Source: Dendrophyllia cribrosa (Eukaryota; Cnidaria; Anthozoa; Scleractinia; Dendrophylliidae). From it: a stretch of 64,000 bases of DNA. The stretch is taken from positions 41,058,988-41,122,987 of the forward strand of contig JAJLRJ010000004.1 of assembly GCA_024195265.1 (NCBI GenBank), given 5' to 3'. Both the position numbers and the translations under genes were made by a program. The notes beneath the pieces were generated by a model. That model had not been told where the DNA came from. It made no database searches and saw nothing but the letters and a program-made list of their open reading frames with translations. The number at the start of each line of letters is the position of its first letter. The first letter of the stretch is position 1. Below, in pieces: positions 42,109-54,100 of this stretch.

Positions 42109-45100
42109 ATGGATAAACAGTTAAAATGGAAAAAGAAGAAAACATTGAAGCGCAAGCTGCGTCCCAATGAAGCAGCGATCGATAAAGGTAAGAAAGGATT
42201 AATCGGTTTAACAACGTGCAATCGGCCTGGCCATGATATAAACCGGGTCCTTCTCAAAACCATAAAAAAGTCGTTAAAATGTCTGCTGTTTATTAGAATT
42301 TGGGGTATTGAACCTGCCTTGAGCAGTGGTCAATTATCCTCTTATCAATTACAGGCCACAAAGCAAAGAAAGGAAAAGGTACAAAGAAAACTCAAGAAAC
42401 ATTTTTAGAAGGAAACGTCAACATGGTCGACCAAGGTATTCTATTCTTGTTGGAAAATTATAAACTGTGATCCGTGCGACAGTGCATTTGTCATTATTTT
42501 CCTTAAAACGATGAATAATAAAACAATTATTAGATTCGGTTTTTTGTGATATCCGAAATACTCAAGGTCTCGGTGAGTGTTATCCACCTAAGCCGAACAC
42601 TGACATACAAATGCATGTACCTTGACCTTGACTATTCCGACAATCACAAAAACCTCATCCAATAAATTATTGTTTAAAATATGTTACGTTTACTGGAATG
42701 GTTTTGAGAATGTGTTGACTCAGCCATACAGTATTATGTACGATGGCTCCTGCAGAGCCTGTTATTAAAAAATATGTGTGATTTCACTTAAACGTGTATT
42801 CATCCTTATGCTAGAAAATGGTGATCAGGATGTGACTAATGATGAAAAGCAGCCTCAGCATGAAGAAAATGGTAGGAATGTGATGAAAAACCTTATTACA
42901 GTTGAACCTCCCTTAAGGGGACACCATCAGGACCAAGAGAAGTGTCCCCTTAATGGAAGTGTCTCAAAGTACAGGAGGTTCTACTGTATATTAATATATT
43001 TTTTTATATATTTCTGGGGAAATAATATCATCTCTACAGAAGCCCAGTAGCTTTAAATGAAAAGCTCACCACAATAATATTATAAATACACCTTCATGCA
43101 GGGCTTCTGATATTATGTGATGGTGCGATTTCGCATAATCCACCTCAAATCGCATCCGATCGCATAATTCTGTAAAAATCACATAATTCATGAAAAATTG
43201 CACAATTTGAACAAAACAGACTATAAATTATTGCTTTAGCTAAAAAAATCTGAAGATACATGTTATTTCAAGGTGATTTACCTTTCAAAAACTTAAGAAA
43301 CCTTTCAACCTTCGATGTTGTTAAACATCGATCTCCAAGGCGTTATTTGAGTGTTTGCGTGGTCAGGGCCTGGTACTAAATTTAATTCTAAAGCCATTGC
43401 CTATTGGTACGGCAAAAACAATCCTTTATGTTCTAATTGTCATTTGAACAGCATAAAAGTGGTTTTCTTCCTCTGAAACCTAGTAAACCATGCATAAAAA
43501 AGCTCCAGAAAAAATCACATAATTTGCATAATTTTCTGCATAATAGTCCTTTCTTATCGCACAATTTGCCTTGAAAAAAAATTGTATAATTTCCATTTTT
43601 ATCACACCCTATCAGAAGCCATGTTCATGTACATGTACCTACATACAGGTGAAACGTAAATGGTACATGTAAGGGTGCTGAATGATTGTGAGTAGCCATG
43701 GAGTCTTGAGGTTGCATCTACATGTAAAATCTGTGTAAATGTAAAATGCTGACCAGTGGAGATTCAATAATCAATTACATTAAAAGCAGAACCTTTATAC
43801 ACAGTCATGTATTTCTTTTTTTTTCTCGCCATATCCCAAGGAAATACATTGGATTATGTTCTTTTTAAAATACATGTAATTTATATTAAAACAACGGCAT
43901 TGACAATAATTATTGTAAAATGCAAACTTACTGTTTTGAACATCAATCTAATATTTGTTGTTCAAACCCTCTAGGTAATCAATCCAGTAACAATATTACA
44001 TTAGATGACAATGGCTTATTGTCTACAGTGAAAAAGAAGAAAACTTCTTATGAGAGTGTAAGCTTACCTGAAGGTGGGTTTTTCTTAGTTGATTAATTTA
44101 ATCTAAAGGTCAACCTACATTTTACTTCAATAACAGCTATTTAATGACTACATGAACATGTATACACATGTATGTAGCAGCAACTACGTACAAGCTTTGA
44201 GCACTCTAAAAAGTTATAATTATTTATTTTAATTTGTGCTTAGCATAGCCCAGGGGCAGACTTTTGGCAAAATCACATCATATTTTCTATGTGTACGGTA
44301 AACTTGATCTCTGTGGAGGCATGGTGGTACAGTGGTTAGTGCGTTGGACTTTCAACCTGAAGTTCGTCGATGGTTAAAGGCCTGGTATCTGCTGTTGTGT
44401 TGTTTCCTTAGACAAAAAACTTTGTTCCACATTGTCTTTCTCAACCCAGGTGTATATGTTGCAGGTAAAATCCATTCTCAGGTTGAATCAGTTTTCAATA
44501 TTGGTTAAATGTGTACCCAATATTGAATCTAGGTAAGGTAATCCTAACCCTAGCACAAATATATATGTAGCCAGTGATGGTTAGCTTTGTGTTAGAGTTA
44601 GCTTACACGTACCTTACCTAGATTGAATGCTGGGTACACATTTAACCTATATAATTGAATACTGATTCAACCTGAGCACAGATTTTACCTGCAACATATA
44701 CAGTGTATATTTAAATGGGTACTGGCAACATAATGTTGGGGGTAACCCTACGATGGACTAGTATCCCATCCTGGGAGGAGAAGCAATATGTACTCCCATA
44801 GACAAATTCAGCTAACGCATTGTTGTACCCAATTCAAACCTTCTGGGAATAAGATTCTTTGTTCACAATATTTCCATATAATTTCCATGTCAATGCTTCA
44901 TTGATATGGAAATATGACGAACAGAGAGTTCTAATCCCAAAAGGTTTGAATTGGGTACAACAATGCATTAGCCGAATTTGTCTATTTGCTTCATGCTACA
45001 GAAACCAGGTTAAGCTCCAGCTGAGTGGGCACCCTGTGGCTTGTGTGCAATGTAACATGTGCCTACAGTCAACTCTCTCATAAACAGACACATTGAAACT

Positions 45101-48100
45101 TAAAGTGGGCCTCTACAGTATTTCAGTCACTCATTTTACTGTAACTTAACTCTTTGAAAGACTGACACCTCTATGATGGACAGCTGGCTCTGGACCCTGT
45201 GGTGTCTGTGTTAGAGAGAGTTGACACACTGTGTACTCAATTTCCTTACTAGTACATGTTAATCCAGCAATGTACAGGGTGTATTTCTCACTAATTAGCA
45301 CCCCCTTAGCTTAAAATAAATATTAAAAATTCCACTTTTAACTATTTTGTATTGTTTTTGCAAACAATCAAACAAAAGCAGGACTGTTAATAAGGGCCAA
45401 GTGCTGGGGATTTTTTCCTGGTTACTTTGATAGAAAAACAAAACATTTTTACAACACCAGAGACCAACTCTCCCTGGCAACTTTCTTCACTTCACCCCCT
45501 AGTTAGAAAAATAGCGACAGTCCTGCAAAAGATAGTAAACTGATAATACAATTAAGTATAATAGAATACAAGTGTTTTATTAATTTAATCTGATAATTTT
45601 ATTCCCTTCAGCTATATAAATTAGCCGTCATTTCTACACATATCGCTTGATTTACTCTCTTTACTGTGTGCCAAGTTGCTCATTAATATTTGCAATCATT
45701 CCCCCTGTATCTTTTACATTTTTTGTAAAGTATATATATTGGAATTGCTGTACTACAGCTGTATGGTAAATGATACACTTGCGTTCATGCTTTGATAGTC
45801 TGTTTTATTAGTTTAATTTTTGCTCGACATATTTGTTTTACAACATAAGTTTTGTATATTCACCGGCTGATTTCTTAAACATGCATCACGAATTAAGCGA
45901 TGAACATAAATATCCTTCAATAACTTAGTACCTCAACTACATGTATACCTGATATGAGATTTGTGCTGAGTTGTCTGGATGGCTCTTTGAAGTTGGTCAC
46001 TTAATTTTATTCCGTTTTTGACAATAGATATTGGATTGTAAGAACAATAGAAACATGTTCAATTTATGTATCTTCCTTTTTGGAAACGTTCTCGATTTCC
46101 CTATTAAAGAATGTACTCTTTGTCGATTGAGTAAAGCACAAATCATTTCAGCTTGACAACCAGTTCATTTCCACTTACTAGTAATACAAAATAATGCTAT
46201 ATGGATCACACGCCTTGTATCACAGTACTAGAAATAAATAACCCTGGGCCTAGGGATGCCCTCGTGCCCTGCTGTCTGGGGGAATTCAGAAGCAACGTCT
46301 CATGTGTCGACTCTGCATGTGTACATGTAATGATAAGTGTTTACATTTTCCTTCAGATGTAGCAGTTCCAGACAGTAACGAGTTCAAGTCTCTTGAAGGA
46401 TTTGTGAGTGACAAGACACTGAATGCTATCACTGATATGGGCTTTACTACTATGATGGAGATACAGCATAAGAGTATTGTACCACTGCTTCAAGGAAGGT
46501 ATGCGACACTGTTTTGATGATTGTAGATCCATGTTAAAGGTCCACTAAAAGCGCTTCAACAGTTCTTTCAGTTGACATTCACTGAACATTACATTTTGTT
46601 AAAGCAAATGCCGGGTTCATTGTCAACAACCAAGATTTTTAAGTAAGCAGCTGCTAGACTTACCATACACTGTATCTTACATGTACATGTATCTTACTTA
46701 GTCATAAAGTGTTTTTACTGTAGGGATTTGCTTGGTGCAGCAAGAACTGGCAGTGGAAAAACATTGGCATTTCTCATTCCAGCTGTAGAACTACTATACA
46801 AGCTAAGCTTTAAGCCAAGAAATGGTATGTCAATTCATTGTCAGAATTAATCAGTGAGATTCCATGAAAAAATTGGCTCATGTATGGTGTTGAAGGAATA
46901 CATGTAAGTTTATCCACCAAATACATGTACGTGTATAATATGCAATTAAGGAAATTAAATGTGGATACTGCACTAAATTAAATGTAACCTTAATTCAATT
47001 TTGTGGAGATGGTCTAGTGGTTAGCTCGTCGGGACTTTCAACCTGAAGGTTGGTGGTTCAAACCTGGTCTCTGATGTCGTGTTGTTGCCTTAGACAAGAA
47101 ACTTTGCTCCACACTGTCTCTCTCCACCCAGGTGTATGTACTAAATGGGTACCGGTGACATTATATGCTGGGGGGTAACCTTGCGATGGACTAGCATCCC
47201 ATCCAGGGGGGAGTACGTGTAGTAATACTCTCAGTCGCTTCATGCTACAGAAACCAGGTTAAGCTCCAGCAGTTGTGAGCCATTAGGCTTGTGAAGACTT
47301 CCCTCAATTCAGTTTTGAATGAGTTTTTGAAAATTAACCATTTTTAGCTTGAAAGAACTGAAACATTAGTTGCCGGTGAGCCTTAGTGAGGCTGCTGCCT
47401 ATTCTTTACAATAGTGGGAAGGATCCAAACTTTTGTTGGATGTAAGATCACAAGCATGCACAGCCAATTGGTTTTTTATTATCCGGGGTATCCATGCCTG
47501 CGATGACATCAAGTAAAATTGCATGTGAAAAGAGATCTGACAGAGTTTGAGTAGATTTCCAGTGAGGAAGGCAGGAGATTTATATGTGAAAATCGCTTTC
47601 TCTCAAGATAATTAATTTCTGTCTTAATTTATTATGTTCACCTGTAGGTACAGGAGTGATAATAATCTCACCCACAAGAGAGCTCTCGCTTCAAACATAT
47701 GGTGTTGCACGTGACTTGATGAAGTACCACAGTCATACATTTGGGATTGTAATGGGTGGTGCCAACAGGAAGGGTGAAGCTGATCGCTTACAGAAAGGGG
47801 TTAATCTCCTGATAGCCACCCCAGGAAGACTTCTGGATCACTTACAGGTGTGTGTAAAATCTTAATGCCACTTTGCCTGGCTTAAAATACAGTAGAACTT
47901 TATATTAATAATTTCACTAGCTGTGATCTTCCTTTCTTGGCGTGAAATCTAAAATGGCCTTCCCCCCCCATGAAACATACATATACTACAGTCGAACCTC
48001 TGCTTATGGACACCTACCTAAGCAGACACTTCCCATAAGCGGACACTTAGTTGTGGTCCCAGCCACATACGAACCGACTACATTTTTAACCTCCCATAAA

Positions 48101-51100
48101 GCAGACACCTCTTAAGCGGACACTTTTTCTGGTCCCGATGGTGTCCGTTTATGGGAGGTTTGACTGTATGCTAAAAAGCCATTAAACCACATCAAACAGT
48201 TCGAAGACACGTTGAACGTGGAATAGTCAAGACTATTCCGTTTGTTGCAAACCAAAATTCATACCGTTTTATAACTGATTGTTGCAAACCAAAATCCGTA
48301 CTAATTTATAATGAGTTTTTCGTCAGTCTTTCCTTGCATTATTATATAGAGTTAACCCTTTAAGCCCCAATATCAAAATTTAAATTCTCATTTCTAGTCC
48401 TATACATTTCCTATAGAAGTAGTAGGGCGAAATTGTTTGGATATCAAGAGAATTCATCTTGTGTGATCATGTCCTTAATTCTCATGACCTTTTTGATTGA
48501 TAAGGCATTGATATTACAATGAGACATTTGATGATTTGGGGCTTAAATTAAAGGGTTAAGCCTTGGTTTTCACTAGCGACATAAGCATAAGATTCATGCT
48601 TATGCTAATGTTGGTCCATTATCACTGGACGTTAGCACTGTTATGCTTCCACTTCTGCTTCTGCTTCTGTTAATGCTTATCCTCATGCTCATGTCGCTAG
48701 TGAAAACCAGGCTTTACTTGTTTTCATGAATTTCTTGTTTTTTGATGCTTATTTTCCATTGAGATGTGTTTCTCATCTTAGAAGTGAGTACAGCTACATA
48801 TAGTGCTACAGTATGCAGGGTAAAATATCTCTTGTTATACTGTATCTGTTTTGCAGAATACACATGGATTTATCTTCAAAAATCTCCAGTGCCTCATAAT
48901 AGATGAAGCAGACAGAATTCTCGAAATTGGATTTGAAGAGGAAATGAAACAGATTGTTCGACTTTTACCAGGTGAATTTCAGATCTACTTTGTATAGCTT
49001 AATGTGTCACATACTCTTAAATTATTTTGTTACAGTTTTTGTCATTAGCATTTCTATGTACTCAATATAAATTCAAGAAGAAGAGCTGTCGAAACATGTA
49101 CTTAGAACTTAGAATCAATGTCTTTGAAAATCAAAACTGTTGTCGTTTTTATTCAACTTACATGTATAACTGATTTGCTATTGCTTTGGCTTAAAGATCT
49201 CGCATAACTTTCTCGACACACGCAAAAAAAAAAATTATTGTGACTTGCGCGCACGCTTTTTCCTTGCTTGGTGCCGGTTACCTGATTGGTTCATGGAATT
49301 TTCTGCATCTGCTGTGATCGGAAGGTTGATTGAGTCTAGTGTAAAGTGTCAGCCGCTTTTTCGCCCTACCCCCTGCGGGCCCACAGGGAGTAGGGCATAG
49401 AAAGAGGCTGACACTTCACACTCCGTTGAGTCCAGAGGCTTGTTATTTCTAAAGGACCGTTCACACAGGCGATGTTTTATACAATTTTTGTCGAGAAGGC
49501 CCTGGGGACGAAGTAAGTTTTGTCAGCGAGTTGAACTTTAACTTATTTGTCAATTGTGTACTTATAGTCTGCGCACACTGTATAGAGCGGATAAAAAGCC
49601 ATAATAAATATAATTGCTGGATTATTATTTAGTTCGCAGGCAGACGGTTCTGTTTTCAGCCACACAGACAAGAAATGTTGAAGATCTTGCACGGGTGTCA
49701 CTCAAGAAATCTCCTTTGTATGTTGGAGTTGATGATCACAGAGAAACGTCAACAGTTGATGGGCTCGAACAGGTAGAATTTAAACGACATTATTCAGTTG
49801 AATCTGCCGTGTAATCGACCACGCTCCTGACTAAGAAAGGTTGTCGCTTACGGGAGTACAGCAATCATCACAGAACACTTAAAGTGTCCCTGTGATCAAA
49901 TTGTTGATTTCATTTTTTTTAGATTTTCTTACTCATCTTGCCAAATTTCAATTCATTACGAACATCAGAAGTCATTTTATTTTAACATTTATTTCCGAGA
50001 ATTTACGGCCGCCATTAATCAACCTTGTTCCAAGGCTTGGTTGCGAATGGGAGAAAGTGACGTCAAAGACTTGAACATACCTCACGGGTTGAAATTATAA
50101 TAACAATAAGTATTGAAAATCACGCGAAAAACAACAAAAACTTTGGACTTGTACTTCGTGCAATTTTCTATGCTGATTGTTATTATAATTTCAACCCGTG
50201 AGGTATGTTTGAGTCTTTGACGTCACTTTTTCCCATTCGCAACCAAGCCTTGGAACAAGGTTGATTAATGGCGGCCGTAAATTCTCGGAAATAAATGTTA
50301 AAATAAAATGACTTCTGAAGTTCGTAATGGATTGAAATTTGGCAAGATGAGTAAGAAAGTCTAATGAAAATCAAAAATTTGATCACAGGGGCACTTTAAT
50401 TCACAGTAACGCGACGTTAAAAACAAGAAATATTTCACTATTCGACTTTTCAACGTACATTGAGTTGATTAAAAGAAAAAAAATTGGGGGTTAGGTGCAT
50501 TTCAACATTTACATGTACCATCTTTCTTTATTACCACCTAATTTAAGGGAGGTTTGAAATTAAAAGTTCGGCTGCGTATTCTTTTTTTCGAAAAACAAAT
50601 TAACGTTAGAAGCAAGAAAATCTGTAAACAAATTGTATTTTTTCTATTCGTATACAGGGATATATAGTTGTTCCTTCGGAGAAACGCTTTCTCGTGTTGT
50701 TCACCTTCCTCAAGAAGAACAGAAACAAGAAAGTCATGGTGTTCTTTTCTTCATGCAACTCTGTGAAATACCATTATGAACTGCTCAACTACATTGACCT
50801 GCCAGTCGCTCATATTCATGTAAGTACTGCGAAGAACTTGAGTACAGTTGAAGGGCTCAGTGTTGTCTTAACCCTTTAACTCCCACGAGTGCCAAACATC
50901 AAAATTCAAGAAAAATCCCAAATTTCATTTTGTAAAATATTGAAAAATAAATGGTACATTACAAAAGTACTGCCGAAGAGGTTTCATTTGAATGGTCACA
51001 CCATAAGATTCCGTCAACATACTACAACGTTAGAACAAATGGTACCATGCAAAAGTACTGCTGAAGAGGTTTCATTTGAATGGTCACACCATAGGATTTC

Positions 51101-54100
51101 GTCCACAGACTCAAAAGTTAGAACTGCACTACATGTCTCCATAATTGACTCTGGGAGTGAAAGGGTTAAAGGAAGTTGACTAATCACAATGAGGCAGCGC
51201 TTACGAGACACTAGGGACTTTAAGCACCGGGAACCGGAACGGCAACGGCGACGTCGAAACCGAGAAAAGACTGGGCAGAGAACGCGGTCTTGGCGCGAAG
51301 TTACAAATAAACCAGCTACAGAACCGCAACGTTTGCCAAATGTGCAGCTCGGTAGAGGCGGCTCTTTTCCGAAATGAGGTTAGGGAAATGCTTCTCATAA
51401 GCCGTGTCAAGAAAATAATCAACGACGGGCAGTATACGCTCTTGTACGATTTGAACACGTCCAATAAACTTGACCTGCCGTACGATTCTTACGACTGTTT
51501 TGACTTCGATGTTCTTGAGGACGATTCGTACGGGAGGCCAAAACTTTCGACAATTTTCGATGTTATTCTTCACTTTTGTTGATCCACAATATTAAATGCT
51601 CGTTTAGTTTTACGAAGCGCTTCTGGTAAGCGATGTTGATTTGGCTCAGACTAATTTGCGAGCGAACGACTCATTTCGTGACACTTAACCTCAAAGAATA
51701 CTCCCGTACGGCCAACTTCGATTTGCTATTCGTACGTGAGTCCGAAAACTTTCGACAATTTTCGATGTTATTCTACACTTTTGTTGATCCACAATGAAGA
51801 TCACCTTTTGCCGTACGTGAGTGATTCTTTTTATTATTATATGTTTCATTATCAATAATTTGAGTGTCTGGGGCATCTAACAAGTTAAGTGTCAAAAAAT
51901 TAATTCAAATTGTTATAATATATCTGGACATACATACCAGTTCTTCTCTGTTAACTAAACAACTTGTGAGCAAGGAAAGGTAGTCTCAATGGAAAAAGCG
52001 TTGGAAACAAAAAACCAATTACAAGATTCCCGTATGAATAACAATAACAAGTTTATAGCGTACGGGAGTACATGGCGATGTCACATAAACGAGATTCCTT
52101 CGCGTAGCTGAATAAACATCGCTCACAAGAAGCGCTTCGTGAATATAAACAAACGTACAATATTATGGATCGGCAAAAGTGAAGAATAACATCGAAAATT
52201 GTCGAAAGTTTTAGACTTCCGTACGAATAGCAAATCGAAGTTGGCCGTACGGGAGTATTCTTTGACGCGAAAAATTTCTTAAGTGTCACGAAATGAGTCG
52301 CTCGCTCGAAAATTAGTCTGAGCCAAATCAACATCGCTTACCAGAAGCGCTTCGTAAAACTAAACGAACATTTAATATTGTGGACCACCAAAGGTGAAGA
52401 ATAACCTCGAAAATTGTCGAAAGCTTTGGACTCCCGTACGAATAGCAAATCGAAGTCCGCGTACGGGTGCCGTACGAATAGCCACTGCGTTAATTTTAAT
52501 AAATTTGAGCAAAGAAACGTAGTTCTAAGTTTACAAGTTGTAGTGAATTACCACCTATTTCTCAAAGAGCGTACAGAAGCACCAAATTGACCTAAATGAA
52601 GCAATAAATATCGTTTCCTATATCTGTATAGTCTTCTTAAACAACATTAAGCGTATTATACCAAAAAAGACTGGATAAAACCAAAGAAAAATGAGGAATA
52701 TATCTCACGTTTTCACACGACGGCAAACCTTGCTATCTGACACGAGAATTTAGTTTTATCGACTGAGTCGATAAGGTAAATTGACCACCGTAAAAAGATT
52801 CAAATAGCTGACGTTTCGAGCGCTAGCCCTTCGTCGGAGCGAATCAAGGAATTGTGGGTAGTGTGTGGTTTTATATAGTAAGCGGTGGAGCTACGCTATT
52901 GGTGGAAATTTGGTGACGTGAAAAACAAATGTAGATTAGTTGAATGAAAAGCGTTCGTTGATTCCGTGGGGTTTGAGAGTGCCGATTTGAAAGATGATTT
53001 TTTGTTCTAGGTTTTTACGGCTTTCTGTGTTACCCTGGTGTAGGGAAAGGCCGCAGATTGTCATGTGTTGTTTAGAATGGTTAGTAAGATTAAAATGGCG
53101 CGCGACTGGTTTGGATGCGTCTTTGTCATTTTTTTCAACGTCTCGGAGATGTTCACGAAAACGGTCGCCCAGTCTTCTCCCTGTTTCGCCAATGTATATC
53201 TTTTTGCAAAAAGTACATGTTATGCAGTAGATAACATTTACGGAGGTGCATGTAAAACGATCAGTGATTTTAATAGATCGTTTGGGTCCTGTTATTTTGT
53301 CCGCGTTGTGAATGAAAGGACAAGTGTTACATCGTGTGCGTGTGCATTTGAAAGTTCCCGGTACATCGTCAGATTTCAGTGCGCTCGTAACTAGAAAGTT
53401 GCCAATGTTTTTGTCACGTTTGAATGAAATTAGTGGGGGTTGTGAAAAAATTCTGCCTGTTTCGGGGTCGTTTTGGAGTAATTTGAAATTTTTTAAAATG
53501 ATGCTTTTGACTGTGTTGTTGTGTGGGTGGAAAGTGAGGGTGAATGGAATTCTCTCGTTCTCTTCCTTCTGTGGCGTTTGTAGTGCTGATTGTCTGTCGA
53601 TCTGTTGTGCACGTTGTTGGCCCGTATTAACAACAGAGTCAGGGTACCCACGTTTCTTGAAAAACTGGCACATTTCTTCTGATTTGTTGGAAAAATCAGA
53701 GTCATCACTACATAGACGTCGAAGTCTGAGAAATTGAGAATACGGAATGGCGTTTTTAACGTGCGATGGATGTGAGGATGAATGTAACAGATAACTGTGG
53801 GAATCTGTAGGTTTGTAGTGCACACTTGTGGATAAACTGTTACCGTTGATTGAAATATTAATGTCAAGAAAAGCGACTGAGGTTTCGGAAATTTCCCAGG
53901 TATATTTTAGAGCGGGATGAAAAGTATTGACAGAAGTTATGAATTGATTAAGTTCCTCTTTACTGGAAGAGGTAGCGCCAATGCAATCATCGATGTAGCG
54001 GCCGTAGAGTTCGGGTTTGGTTCCGTGGTACTGATTAAAAAATTTGTCTTCGATGTGGCCTACAAAAAGGTTAGCGTAGCTTGGTCCCATTTTGGTGCCC

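Larger units (their letters stand above)
44311..45060 (+). mobile_element. tRNA-derived SINE split by two TIR elements
   Basis: Homologous along its length to the uninterrupted copy at 47000-47300: tRNA-like head with TGGTACAGTGGTTAGTGCG, middle TTAGACAAAAAACTTTG, then CGATGGACTAGTATCCCATC, then GCTTCATGCTACAGAAACCA. The body is broken at 44453-44700 and 44799-44984 by two unrelated palindromic elements. Confidence 0.8.

Noticed and set aside
49892..50386. Two short frames, one per strand, with similar proteins
   Set aside because: They are the same sequence read in the two arms of the foldback element and have no independent support.
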